The notes under the pieces are model-generated. The model was not told the DNA's origin. It made no database searches and saw nothing but the letters and a program-made list of their open reading frames with translations. Of a stretch of DNA of 64,000 bases, positions 24,331-36,494 are shown one piece after another (positions within the stretch are counted from its first letter, which is position 1; every line of letters begins with the position of its first letter). This DNA comes from Agapanthus africanus (Eukaryota > Streptophyta > Magnoliopsida > Asparagales > Amaryllidaceae): positions 512,673,772 to 512,737,771 of the forward strand of contig JASDDO010000001.1 in assembly GCA_030015575.1 (NCBI GenBank), read 5' to 3'. The translations under genes were made by a program, and so were the position numbers.

Positions 24331-25734
24331 TATTATTTCAGGTTCAAGTGGGCTTTTCCACCTAACTGCCGGACATGCTTGTAAATCCTTCAACATTCTT
24401 TTAGTTTTTGCTGAAAGAACGACTTCCCATGGAGTTTCTTCCATGAGTGAGCATGATGCCCCCTGCGCATCCATCCTTTTTAGGAGTGTGCTTCTGGGGT
24501 GGTTTTACCCTCCAGTTATCAGACAGCGCAAATTTTCCCTGTTGATACTGGTCTTCGACTCAGTTCTTGAAGACGTAGCAATCTTCAATTGGGTGGCTCA
24601 CCATTTTGTGATAGGAGCAGTAATTAGGGTTATTGATGTCGCCGGGTTGTGGTGGACGTCGTGGGTCTGACAATGTGATCAGTTTATTATGCATTGCCAA
24701 TTCAAATAGTCTCCTCGTCTTGTCGTGGGGAAACGAGTAAGCGCGTCCTAGCCTTTCTTCAAAGGACGGACGCAGACGCGTGTTGTCTTGGCGAGCAGCG
24801 GGTTTTAGGCCATTCGGCTGTTGTTGCGTATTGGCAACGAAGGCTGCATTCTCTTTACCCTTGGCATTTCGAGGGTCCTTATTTGAGGATCAAGGCCCGT
24901 GGCCCATCCGGTCCATTTGAGCCAGTTTATCTATCAAAGCCTGAAAGGTTGTTGGTTTGAAGAATGTCATGAACTGGGACACAGTCGTTTGAGGATCAAG
25001 AGTCCTGATGAACATGCCCACGATAGGGGATTCTTCAATGCGTTATTCGCACTTAAACCATAGGTTCCTCCACTGGATCGCATATTGGACCCATGTTTTC
25101 CTGGCTTTACCGTGGCATTGATTAATGCCGTGATCAGGGTGCGTTCACTCGCGTTGGCGAAACGCTGTTTGAACAGCAGCTCCATTTCTGCGAATGTTTT
25201 CACAGAGTCATTTGGGAGCTCCGAGTACCATTCGAAGGCTGTTTCTGACTGGTTGCCGACGAACTGGAGAAGCAACGGTTTGTCTTCGCCTCCCGTGTTG
25301 CCGCACAGAGCTCTGAACTGCGCGACATGCTGGTGAGGGTTTCCTGTCCCTTTGTATACATGGAACTTGGGGATCGTATATCTCGGCGGGTATTTGATTT
25401 GGTCATATTAGTCTAGATACGGTTGCCCGGTTCTGACGATTTGGCCAGCGACTTCATTAGCTTGATGAGCTCTTATTTGTTGAGCAATGTAATCATCAAA
25501 GGTGGCCTTGGAAATTGTTTCTTCTTTGTCCATTGATAAGACTAGAGGAGGATTTGATGTTTCCCCTCTGTCATCGTGGATGATTATCGACGGATCATCG
25601 ACCGGGGGTTCTGGCTGGATCATCATTCCCACCATGTTTTAGAACAAGAGAGCCATTTGCTTCATGTTACTAGCTTGCTCAGTGGCCTCTTTATCCTTTC
25701 TCTCGAGCACCCTTCGCAGAAACTCTGTATCAGT
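24331..25734 (-). pseudogene. gag: Tat-G gag core and first zinc knuckle
   Basis: Minus strand. An acidic stretch (25635-25408) leads to a retrotransposon-gag core (25275-24967; FEWYSELPNDSVKTFAEMEL and LFKQRFANASERTLI match the W...L...F...F pattern of that family). A zinc knuckle CSYHKMVSHPIEDC follows at 24619-24578. Frames change between 25408 and 25275 and a stop lies just after the knuckle. Gag would form the particle and bind element RNA. The left boundary coincides with Te2 and the right with Tat-F, and both neighbours rejoin the gag reading. Confidence 0.8.
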
Positions 25735-27121
25735 TGTAGGGTGTTTTTCGTCACCCCATTGAGATGGAAATGCACATGCTTGTCAGGCATATACATATTC
25801 CCCCTGCCTAAGGTAGGCTGGGGTTTATTGATTGTGGGGATCCGAATCTCCGACAGCCAGGGACTAAGATGCCGTTAATTACCCCTCGCTTTTGGAGCGA
25901 GGGAACCTCTTATTGACGGGTCAAACCGGTCATGCGAACTCAATGTGCAATATGCGTATGTTATGTTTTGGATGTATCGGAGGTCTCACCAAGTTTACGG
26001 GGGTCCCGCTACCCGGATAGCGGGCTGAGGGTCAAGGGGGCTAGCAGCCCCCTGTTAGAATTTTTTTCGAACGGGGATGTGCTTTTAGTGCGGAGTGTAT
26101 GAAAAGAAAAGAGGGGGAATAGTGTCCTAAGGATGCATGGGCACCAGCGCCTCACGCGCCCGGCACATGAGCGCAGGGCGCTGAGCACTAGGTGCTGGGC
26201 GCCAGTGCCTCACGCGTCTAGCATGTGGGCGCTGGGTGCCTACAGAAAAAAGGGGCTAAGTCCCTGTACTGGGAGTTGTACTCCCGATTGACTTTTGGAG
26301 TTGAAATCCTAAAAAAATGAATGATGGATTTAACCCCTACACAGGGGTTGTACTTCCCAATTGACTTTTGGAGTTGAACTCCTAAAAAGGGATATATTAT
26401 TCTGTTATTATTTTTTTTATGGAGTTAAACTCCTAAGAGATTTTCGGAGATGATGAAAGGAGACCCCTTTCTTCTCCCTTGAGCCCTGGATTTTCTCTTG
26501 AGCCTTTGATTTTCACAAAGTGGGATTTTTAGAGATGGGTCTCCTTCTTCCTCCTCTCTGTTGGCTGGATCTTGGAGAAAAGAGGGTGAGATTTAAAAAT
26601 CTCCCATTTTGGAGATTTAATGGAAGATCCGATCTCTCCTTCAAGGGTTTTATGGTGAAAAACTATTTTTTTTTGAAAAGGAAGAGTTAAACTCTTGATT
26701 TAATTCAGAAAAGAAAAGAAGGCTTAAAACCTTGAGGAAGGAGAAGAAGGCACAGAAACCTTAATTTTTAAGGGGAATCAATTTATTTTTTTATTGCATC
26801 ATCATGTTGCCTTATATAGGCTTACAAGTTTACACATAGCCCCTTAGGTTTTACAAAATGGCATTTTACCTATCCTATACCTCATGTGCTCATTTCTTTT
26901 GCACATGAGCCATAGGCTTTACAAAAATTTTGGCTTTATGCCCATTTTTCTTACATTTATTCATAAAAATTACATCAAAATTATTTATTACATGATTTTC
27001 ATTTTGACATGGGAGAGGTCGGCCATGGCATGAGCCCACTTGACCTAGGCTCAAGCCCGCTTACTTGGGGTTGACTTTGACTTTAACTTGGTCAACCGGG
27101 GTGTAATTTTTGATCCCAACA
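25735..27121 (-). repeat. Tat-F 3' LTR
   Basis: On the plus strand it begins TGTAGGGTGTTTTTCGTCACC and ends TTGATCCCAACA, the reverse complement of the Tat-E LTR ends. It contains GC-rich CACATG/GGCGC modules (26145-26245) and repeated GGAGTT(A/G)AACTCC blocks. On the right it meets the Tat-F 3' region. Confidence 0.9.
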
Positions 27122-28526
27122 AAGTGCTCCTATCAATAAATGCACACCACGTATATGAGTTGTGTGCATGAAATTGATGGATCTTGTTCTGCAGGAGTTT
27201 GACTTTATGGTGGAGCATCATTCTGGGGGTGGAGCATCCTTCCGATGTGCGGAGCATAATTCCGGTGCAGAGGTTGATTCCAAGTCGAAGTATAATTCCG
27301 ACATGGAAAGCAGATGTTCCGAGGCGAAGCATGATTTCGACACAGGATACATTCTGAGACGAAATATAATTTCGACCCAGAGCTTGTTGGTCGACTTGAT
27401 TCCGAGTCGGGGCATAATTCCAACGAGGAGGTCATTGACTTGATTTCGAGTCAAAGCATAATTCCGATGGGGAGGTCGTTTGTTGATTTGATTCCAAGTC
27501 AAAGCATAATTCCGACGGGGAGGTCGTTGCTGCCCTTTTTATGGCTTGGACGGTTGGAGCTTGATTTGACTTGCTCCTCTTTCTGCGGTGTCACAGGCTT
27601 TTCAATTTTTATGAGCCGTAAAGGTCTCATAAAAGCATTTTCTCCCTACGAGTCGAAAGGATCTCGTAGGTGCATTTTCTTCTTAGGAGTTGTGGGGACT
27701 CCCAAGTGTGTTTTTCCTTTTTGAGTTGTAAGGATCCCACGAAAGTGTTTTCTTACGAGTTGTGAGGATCCCATAAGCTTTGTTCTCATTATGTATCGTG
27801 AGGACACATGAGTGGGTGTTCCCAAATAGAGCATAATTTCAAGGGCGGAGACCGGCCGCTGGATTGGTGATTGCGGTGGGGTATGGGTGTGAAGAAAATT
27901 ATTTAAGCCCGTATCGTTGCACTGGATGTGATGGGTATGGTGTATACGGTAGTCAATTTAGGGACCAACCGTAGGTCTGGGAGAATTTTGGGACTTTGTT
28001 GGCGTCTGTATCGCTGTACTGGAATATGGTACTAGAAGAGACTCATCATTTGCCGTTGGGACATTCAGGGATTTGAAATTTTGGTTGGCGTCTGCATTAC
28101 TGCACTAGAATATGGTACCAGGAGAGACTCATCATTCTCCATTTAAGAATTTGGATTTTGGTCAGCGTCCACGTCGTTGTACTGGAATATGGTACCAGGA
28201 GCGACTCATCATTCGCCATTTGGGGATTTGGGATTTTTATCTGTATAAAATTTTTTTTTGCTCCACCATTTCATCTTTTCTTATCGCGAAGGTCGCAATT
28301 GCCCTACCATTTCGGCTATTTATTCGCGGTTGCCCCATCGTTTCGGCTTTATTTTCATTTTTATTCTACTCGCTGATTTTTATTACGAGCTTCCCCATCA
28401 TTTCGGCTCTTATTTTTTTATTTACACACACATTTATTTTACATTCCCAATTTAACGACGTGGTGGTCAGGTGTTCCCAGTTTGATGGCGTGGTGGTCAG
28501 TTGTTTCCAGTTTAACGACGTGGTGG
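27122..28526 (-). repeat. Tat-F noncoding 3' region with tandem repeats
   Basis: Next to the LTR, minus-strand sequence matches Tat-E just before its 3' LTR (GCACACCAC, ATCCATCAATTTCAT). Then 27240-27520 holds a degenerate array built on TTGATTCCAAGTCAAAGC plus ATAATTCCGACGGGGAGG. 27600-27790 has (G)GATC-containing blocks related to Tat-E 52830-52980. 27990-28230 has three copies of the 77-bp unit that is expanded in Tat-E. 28440-28530 has about 30-bp units (TTTAACGACGTGGTGGTCA). No gene. Confidence 0.8.
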
Positions 28527-31198
28527 TCAATGGTTGGAGCCTGGGCTCGATTCTGCAGGAACCATAGGCTCATTTGGCTTAATTGCATAAGCGAGCTCTT
28601 CATCATCTAGACCAAGCTGGTGTTGGATGGGAAAAACCACATCATTATCATGGCTATATGGCATAGGAGGACTTGCTCCTCTGGGCCCCATCATGTAGAC
28701 CGCATGGGTTGTGTACCCGTCTATTGCTTCTTCATTGGCAATATTGCTCGTTTGGCTCTTCGCTTGTTGCCTTGGCCCGCCCTTTTCAGAGAAGGGCAGA
28801 TGTCTGAGAGAATCAGGTTCCCGAAGGAGTTCGATCTCCGTTTGTATGAAATTGGGGGTTGCAACCTGACTGTTTGTTAACACGTCTTTAGACAGTTTTA
28901 TCTCTCCTTCCTTGCATTGATTTTCGACCCAATCTTTGAAAATGAAGTAGTCCTCAATGGCATGACCTATTACTTTGTGATAAGGGCAATATTTAGGGTC
29001 GTCAGTCATATTCGCTTCTTGAGGTCTTTTTGATTTTGGCAATTATAGACCGTTTCTTAGGGCATCCTTGAATATTTTACGGACTTTGTCCCTTCTGAAG
29101 GAATAGACCTTATCTAACTTCTCTTTCAGCGGAGATTCTCCTCCCTTTCCTAACACTGGCTTTCGAGGCTGGTTGGCATTAGGCCCGCTCATCCCTCACT
29201 TATTTCAGTTTGCCAAATTGTTAAAAGATTCAGTATCGTCGGAATTTTCGCCGTTGGGATTATCGTCCTTTCAGTTTCTCCTGGACCTATTGTTATTTTG
29301 AGAATCATAGGAGGACTCCTGCTTTGAGTGCTCCAACATCTGAACTTTCCTGGTCAGCTCTTGGAATGTTTTGAAACTTGCGGTGCATAGAAACTGGGCC
29401 ATCTAATTGTTGAGATTTCCGATGAGGAGGCTGACAGATTGGTCCTGCTCTATCGGCAGTTCACATTTGATGGAGAGATTACGCCATCGGGTTATAAAAT
29501 TCGTGCTGCTTTCATTGTTCTTTGGCTTGGTCCTTACGAGGTCGGCAATGGTGATCTTATCGCTGACACTCATGAACCTTTGTCGGAACAGAGATTCCAT
29601 TTGGAGGGAAGTAGTAACGGAGCTGCATACTAGTCGAGTGACATCAGTCAGGCTATTAACAAACTGTCGGAGGAGAAGTGCATCATTGCCCCTGGTATTC
29701 CCGCATGAGGCTTTAAAGTGGGCGATGTGCTGATTTGCATTTCCCGTCCCATCGAATCTTCCGAACTTGTGGATGAATAGCCACCAGGAAACACTACCAG
29801 ATCATACTAAGCAGGATATGGTCTCCTACTACTGCTGATATCTTTTTATGCTTCGTCTTTGGCTACCAATGTTTTGACTTTGCTAGCGACTAAATCCATG
29901 ATTTGATCTTGCGTTAGTGGGTTGCTGTCATCAGTAGCCAAGACATTTCCCGAGATAGGATGAGACCCACATTCATGCGGTTTGCCGACCTTTGGATTTG
30001 AGAGAATAGGTGTCGGCTGCCTCGGGACACCATTTCCCAGTTCATGAGCAGAGCCATGCGCTTGATTATGCGGCTGAGAGGCAAGTTGAGCTGTGAGATG
30101 TAAGACGACGTTTGTCAATTCATCAATCTTTGAGTAGAGCTTGACAATCTCTTTATCTTTGTTTCTGAGCTGCTTCTAGAGTTCTTGGAGAAGTTGCAGC
30201 TCTGCGGTCTTGGGATGGAAGATTGGCTCCTCTTCGCTTTCCGATCCCGGTTCCTCATGAACCGAGGGATCTCTCTGCTTATCATCCTCACTGGAAGGGT
30301 TTTCATTACCTTACAGAGGAGGCTGGTCTTGGAAAGTGGCAGCCGCATTCAACCCAGATTGGATTTGAGATGTAGTGGCCCCATCCTTGCTCTTGCCGTG
30401 TGTGCCCGTTATGTAGACAGTGTAGACCACATATCCAGCCATCTTTTTATATTTGGCAGCTGATTTTTCGAACCGTCGTCGTGTCCCTTCCTCTTCTGGA
30501 AAGGATAGGCGACTGAAGATGCTTGGCCAGACTGGGTCCTTAGGTGGCGCTGTCCATGTCGCGGTTTTCTTGACCCTTGCGATCATGGCATTCCTTTGAA
30601 CGAATTTCAATGGTTCAAAAGTGTTAGCGAGCTTTACAGCCGATTCAGCTGTTGTTCTGGGGTAACCCTGTTCTTGGAACCTCATGAAGTTCAGCCTAGC
30701 AGGAGCCCTAGCCCTTTTGTTGGCTCTGTATCTGAGCCCTTTCTGTCTTAGCTTCTCGATTTTGAGGGCTTGACGGGCATCTGTCATACAGGAAGCCATA
30801 GCGAGTCGATTGACGGGGAGCTTAGAGAAGATACCCGATAGAGTAGTTGTCAGGGGCACCGCTGGAGCTTGCCCGAGATTCCTTGTTGCTTTGTTGGTGT
30901 TGATGGCCTTGCCCCCGGCTGGGGCCAAGGAAATTCTTTCAAATACCGACTTGCGTTTGGGTAGTGGTTCCCTCGAGATCACCACATTTGGCCTCTTGCT
31001 TTTTGAGGCCGGTCTGTTTTTTACTGGAGCTTGAAGAGCTGGGATGGCATTAGCTGACACGAATAGAATAGAGCCAAATAGTAGCAGCGGCTCCTCCCGC
31101 TGTCGCTCGAGACTGGCCGGGAGAACCGTCCGGGCGTCCATCTTCATCGTGTAGGAGACGGGAGCCGTGTTGAGAGCTGAGCTTGTCCTCAGAGACAT
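28527..31198 (-). pseudogene. gag: Tat-F gag
   Basis: Minus strand. The start chosen is the Met at 31198 because Tat-E begins with the same MSxRTSSALN context; the ORF extends further upstream without homology. An N-terminal part of about 295 codons has the SVFERISL motif and a basic RYRANKRARAP segment. A coiled-coil segment follows (about 30200-30060). The gag core is at 29600-29403 (ESLFRQRFMSVSDKITI). The knuckle region lies at 28988-28947, where the final Cys is replaced by Tyr. Stops or frameshifts fall near 30330, 30118, 29846 and 29040; the last looks like CAA to TAA. Non-functional here, but it retains the core domain that Tat-E has lost. Confidence 0.82.
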
Positions 31199-31332
31199 TT
31201 TTGTTGCATCCGAAGATAGCAATTGAAAACTGTTAACCTGCTTATAGAAGCATAATTTCAATAAAGGCAATCAATGTATATGTTCATTGAGTTCGCATGA
31301 ACGTTTAACCCGAAACATAGGAGGAGAAAGAA

Positions 31333-31351
31333 GGTCCCACCGGGCATGCCA
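31333..31351 (-). other. Tat-F primer-binding site
   Basis: On the minus strand TGGCATGCCCGGTGGGACC, five bases from the LTR. One base differs from Tat-E (TGGCACGCCC...). The tRNA is not identified. The rest of 31199-31356 is leader without features. Confidence 0.75.
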
Positions 31352-31356
31352 GAATC

Positions 31357-32770
31357 TATAGGGTGTTTTTCGTCACCCCATTTAGATGAGAATGCACACG
31401 CTTTTCAGGCATATACAGATTCCCCTTGCCCAAGGTACGATGGGGTTTATTGATTGTGGGGATCCGAATCTCCGGCAGCATCGGACTAAGCTGCCGTTAA
31501 TTACCCCTTGCCTTTGAAGCGAGGGAACGTCTGATTGACGGGTCAAACTGGTCATGCAAACTCAATATGCAGTGTGCGTATGTTATGTTTTGATGTATCG
31601 GAGGCGTCGCAGAGTTTAAGGGGGTCCCGCTACTTGGATAGCGCGATGAGGGTCAAGAGGGCTAGCAGCCCCCTTACAGGGTACAAGGCAGCATCCCGTT
31701 AGAAATTTTTTCTAACGGAGGATGTGCTTTGAGTGTGGAGTGTATGAAAAAAAAGAAGGTGAATAGCGTCCTACGGACGCATGGGTGTCGACGCCTCATG
31801 TGCCCAGCACATGGGCGCTGGGTGCTGGGCGCCGGCGCCTTACCTGCTCGGTATGTGGGCGCTGGGCGCCTGCAGAAAAAATGGGCTTAGCCCCTGTACT
31901 GGGAGTTATACTCCCGATTGTCTTTTGGAGTTGAACTCCTAAAAAAAAGAAAAAAGGGATTTAATCCCTGCATAGGGGGTTGTGCTTCCCAATTGACTTT
32001 TGGAGTTGAACTCATAAAAAAAGGGATTTATTATTTTGTTATTATTTTTTTTGTGGAGTTAAACTCCTAACAGATTTTCAGAGATGATGAAAGGGGACCC
32101 CTTTCTTCTCCCTTGAGTCCTGGATTTTCTCTTGAGCCTTTGATTTTCCCAGAGTGGGATTTTTGGAGATGAGTCTCCTTCTTCCTCCTTTATGTTGGCT
32201 GGATCTTGGAGAAAAGGGGGTGAGATTTAAAAATCTCCCCTTTTGGAGATTTGATGGAAGATCCGAGTTCCCCTTCAAGGGTTTTATATTGAAAAACTAT
32301 TTCTTTTTGGAAAAGAAAAAGTTAAACTTTTGATTTAATTCAGAAAAAAGAAGAAGGTTTAAAACCTTAAGGAAGGAGAAGGAGGCATAGAAACTCTAAT
32401 TGTTGAGGGGAATCAATTTATTTATTTTTTATTTCATCATCATATTGCCTTATATAGGGTTACAAGTTTACACATAGCCTCTTGGGCTTTACAAAATGGC
32501 ATTTTGCCCATCCCATGCCTCATGTGCTCATTTTTTTGCACATGAGCCATGGGCTTTACAAAAATTTGGCTTTATACCCATTTTTCTTACATTTATTCAT
32601 AAAAATTATATCAAAATTATTTATTACATGATTTTCATTTTGGCATGGGAGAGGTCGGCCGCGGGGCTTGACTTGGGCATGGGCTCACTTGACCTAGGCT
32701 TGGGCCCGCGTACTTTGGGTTGACTTCGACTTTGACTTGGTCAACCGGGGTATAATTTTTTGCCCCAACA
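31357..32770 (-). repeat. Tat-F 5' LTR
   Basis: It mirrors 25735-27121 in order and content and ends TTGCCCCAACA at 32770. The other terminus reads TATAGGG instead of TGTAGGG, a G-to-A change in the terminal TG. GC-rich modules lie at 31785-31875. The divergence from the partner LTR indicates an old insertion. Confidence 0.88.
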
Positions 32771-34010
32771 TCGATCTCTTACTCTTGGAGCTGTTTAGCC
32801 TCTTTGTTCAGACTTGTTTTCTGTCCAGTGAGTGCCGTTATCTTGTTCAGCATTTCCTGGAGCTTTTATTGTTGCTCCTGAGCCTTTGTCGGCGACTGAG
32901 TTTGCGGTTGGTGACTCACCGAAGCACGGCTCCCTTCTTTCCCATTAGTCATATAAACTGTATAGATGATAATGCCTCCAGACTTAGGGCGTTTAGATCC
33001 ATCGCCTTTGGTATTTGCCGCGGGCGGTAGAGTTTTCTCCAGCCTCGTTCTTTTATGAGAGATTGGAGTTGGAGCCGTTGTGATAGGCACTTGCTTAGGA
33101 GAAATCCCCCGCTGTATGGCGGAGGATTGGTCTTTTTCTTATCGAACCTTCAATTTCTTTTGTTGACGAGAGTAGTTTTGGTCAATCACAGAGTCCTGGA
33201 CTTTTTGCCAGACCCTATGAATTTGCGAGGAGAACCGCTGATAATGCTGCTCCATCTTTTCCTACACAGGGACCTTAACTGTCAGAGGTGATTTCTTCAG
33301 CACCGCCATCGGGGAGTTCTTACGTACCTTCCTGAGCGGATCAAAGTTGTTCCCGGTTAGAACAGTAGCTTCGACTTCCACTATTGGAGCTGGTGTGGTG
33401 AGTCCGGAGGGGGAGTTGTCCCCAGCTTTTCTCACTCGGCGCCAGTGGCGACGTCGAGCGTGCCTCACAGAAAGAACTGCCTCAGTTTTAGAAGCAGCTT
33501 CATCATGCCCTGGTTTTGCTGAGGAGCTTCAATTGGTGTCAGCCTGTTGAAGACCGATGTCCTTATTATAGTTTGAGGAGAAGTGGCCATCTTTTCGAAA
33601 ACCGACCGTCTAGTGGGGGAAGCGCCTTTGACAGCTTCGCCTGCAGGAGGAGTTGGGAGGGCTATCCATTTTGGGGTAGCCCCTTTAGGTATCACGAGAT
33701 TCTTTGCGTGTCTTTTTGAGTTCTTGCTCAGCCTGTTGAAGACTGAGACGCCAGATTTGGACGGCCTGTTGAGAGAGGCTGTTGTGGTTGTCAGTCGATC
33801 GAAAACCGACCTTTTAGGAGAGTCCTCTTGCGGTGCTGAGGCACCGAAACTCAAAAGTAGGAGCATGGTCCCAAAGAACAATCCAGTAGTGGCTTGTGTG
33901 AGTTGCCCTACTGGCATTGAGAACATAGAGGACGCATTGGGCCCATAAGTCACTCCTCTCGTTGGGGTAGAGCGAGAGTTGCTGTTACATGCAGTGCATT
34001 GAGAAGCCAT
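32771..34010 (-). pseudogene. gag: Tat-G gag N-terminal part
   Basis: Minus strand from the Met at 34010 (MASQCTACNSNSRSTPTRG). The first 180 codons carry four copies of a short S-V-F-x-R/K-L/M motif (KRSVFDRL, VSVFNRLS, RRSVFEKM, TSVFNRL), also found once in the Tat-E and Tat-F gags. The frame changes after 33465 and again near 33260. The last stretch (33090-32771) is rich in Q, T and K and reads into a probable coiled coil (LQEMLNKITALTGQ) that continues across Tat-F at 25734. Function: gag N-terminus, inactive. Confidence 0.75.
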
Positions 34011-34155
34011 TGATTTTCTGCACAGGAGAAAGACACCAAGTTTTAGTACCTTGAATCCAAGGGCAACCATAGCAAACCAAAATTTTGTTCGCGAAACACG
34101 ACACACGAAGTATGGAGTAAAAAGAGAAAAAGGTCCTACCGGGCGTGCCAGAACC
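34011..34155 (-). other. Tat-G leader and primer-binding site
   Basis: On the minus strand TGGCACGCCCGGTAGGACC (34150-34132) is one base different from the Tat-E site and lies five bases from the presumed LTR edge at 34156. A short leader to the gag Met at 34010 follows. Confidence 0.75.
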
Positions 34156-34971
34156 CGTCTCCGCCGAAGACAGAGACGAACGGGGATTGATCGTCTTGCC
34201 TGAATTTAGGGGCAGATGCTATTTGGACATATCCATCCACCTCTCTAAAGATACCAAGTTAATTTATGGCACCATATATCGGAGATTTGGATATATGCGA
34301 CCGTTGTAGCAGACTTTATTAGATTCCCCCTCATTTGTGAAAGGTTTTTGATTGTGGGGATGCTCTTCCATACTGGTGCAAGCCCCTGCAGTTAATTACG
34401 TTATCGCGTTGCGATAACCAATTTCTCATGCTCCAGCAGTTCACTTCGTGTCGTGTGTATTTTTTGTTTTGATTGCCCGTGGATTATATACAGAGAGTAG
34501 TTTATATCATCACCCGTAGGGCGCGGATCAGTCCAAATCCGTATATTTTAAATTTGGGATTTTGAACTTAAGTTATATTTTTTCCTTTAGTTCAAATTTT
34601 TTTTGCTTGGTTTAAGGACCATTAATCTAGTTTGAGATTAAGATCAACTTAAACATATGAGCATTTGGGCCCAATTTATTTTTTAACTAAAGATACATTA
34701 GTCCTCTCTGAGAATAAGATCAACTTAGCAATATTTTAAGGATTATTAAATTTTATTAAGATCTAAAGCATTTGGGCTCAGTTACAAAAACTTCAAAGAC
34801 TTAGCCAATTTAGGCTTAGTCTGCGCAGTCCTTTTTTTTTTAAATTGCTAAGCACTTATTTGGGCTCTGTTTGTTCAGCCTCCCTTTTTATGCAAAAGTG
34901 CTAAGAACTTGTTTGACGCTCTGGCGCTCACATGGGTATCATATGAAACCTTCAGTTATGGACGCTGCCCA

Positions 34972-35215
34972 ATCAGTGCTAAGCATTTAGTTATATATAT
35001 ATAGTGCTAAGCACTTTTTTTAGGCATCCACATGAAGAGCACGTGCGGTGCTGCTCTATTAGTGCTAAGCACTCAGCCGTTTTGGCTATATATGAGTACT
35101 AAGCACTTTTGTGTGGCGTCCACGTGAGGACACGTGTGGTGCTGGGCGCTGCCAAATCAGTGCTAAGCACTCAGCCTTTTGGCTATAAATGAAGTGTTAA
35201 GTACTTTTATTCAGC
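34972..35215. repeat. Array of AGTGCTAAGCACT palindromes
   Basis: A 13-base imperfect palindrome AGTGCTAAGCACT occurs at about 35003, 35061 and 35159, with variants at 34975 (AGTGCTAAGCATT), 35095 (AGTACTAAGCACT) and 35192. Units of about 95 bp also carry TTTTGGCTATA(T/A)AT and a CACGTG or CACATG box. These are candidate protein-binding sites of the LTR. Confidence 0.75.
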
Positions 35216-36319
35216 GCCCACATGTATTTCACGTGAGGCGGTGACCTTTTACTTCGGGAACCCGCGTTTTTTTCACATGAGGCGTTGGGCGGTATTGGGA
35301 GGGCGCCCATGTGGGAAATACGTGAGGTACTAAGCTATTTTCTTTTTCAGAGATTGAATCTCTGTTAATGCCATTTTGGTCATTAATGATCATCAAGATC
35401 TCTATTTTGAAGATCTTGGATCGTTTTTTCTTCATTGGAGAACTAAGTTCTTCTTTTCTTTTTATAAGAACTAAGTTCTTTATGTAGGATGAAACCCTAA
35501 TTTCGTAGGAATTAAATTCCTAGAGTATATGTTCTTTTCCTTTTTTTTCTTTCTTTTTAACCTAGTTCTTTTCTGAATCTTTGATTCTCAAGAACAAGAT
35601 CTTCCTGATAAGAATTAAATTCTTCACTTGTGGGAGACTTGTCTTGTGGTTCTCTGATCCAGAGAAAGAACTATGTTCTTTGAGAAGGGTTAAACACTTA
35701 GATAGGTAAAAGAAGATATTTTGATCTCTGTGTTTTCTTTACCTAGAGTTTTGAGTAGACAAATCTTCTTCTTTTTTATTGAGAATTAAATTCTCTGTTT
35801 TTTTAAAGCTTTCTGTATTTTTTAGAAGCTTATGGAGGGTTCCCTCTATCTAAGACTTGAAGTCTCGGGTCCTTTATATAGGAGGCAAATTTTTAATTAG
35901 TTTTGAGAGAATCTCTTATTGAGAGATTCCAATTGATTTAATTGGTCTCAAAATTTGTTGGGGGAATTTTACCCACCGTTGGATTTTTGATCCAAGAATT
36001 TTTGTTTTACAGAATATCTTTTCTTATTTTTAACAAAATTGGGGAAATATTTTCCCATATACAGAATTTATTCTGTCAAACGGTGATTTTTTAATCACCA
36101 TTGGATTTTTGATCAAAAAGCTCTCTATTTACAGAGAGCAACATTTTTGTTTGTAAAAATTGAGAACAAATATTCGTCAAAATATAATTTAATTATAATG
36201 TTTGATGATTTATCATCACCATTGGATGTTTGATCCGACAGTTGTGTTTAACAGAGAGTATCCCATTTTTTTAGGGAAATATCCCTATGTAGAATTTTAT
36301 TCTACTCAATTTTAATTTA

Positions 36320-36494
36320 GGCGCCGGATCTCGCGTGCTATGCACGTGGGCGCCACTTAAGAACTGAATTTTTACATATGATAGGCGCCCATGTGCTTTG
36401 TACATTGGCGCCTACGTGAGCTTCACGTGCGGCGCCATCATAGGATTCAACCCTAAGGGGTTGGCGCTGGCGCTGGCGAGCACGTGAGGCGCTG
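36320..36494. promoter_or_regulatory. GGCGCC / CACGTG modules in the Tat-G LTR
   Basis: Three or four units have GGCGCC flanking CACGTG or close variants (GCACGTGGGCGCC, GGCGCCCATGTG, GGCGCCTACGTG, CACGTGCGGCGCC), arranged so the halves are inverted. CACGTG is the core of the plant G-box bound by bZIP and bHLH factors. Activity is inferred only. The same plan recurs in the Tat-E and Tat-F LTRs. Confidence 0.6.

Larger units (their letters stand above)
25735..32770 (-). mobile_element. Tat-F: gag-only TAT-like element
   Basis: LTRs lie at 25735-27121 (3') and 31357-32770 (5'), with a primer site at 31333-31351. A degenerate gag occupies 31198-28527 and a noncoding repeat-rich 3' part 28526-27122. 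There is no protease, RT or integrase anywhere in the 4.2-kb interior. It is inserted in Tat-G gag; flanking 5-mers TCAGT and TCGAT are imperfect. Closely related to Tat-E. Confidence 0.87.

Noticed and set aside
33583-33948. 121-codon plus-strand ORF
   Set aside because: Antisense shadow of Tat-G gag with its SVF-RL motifs on the minus strand.
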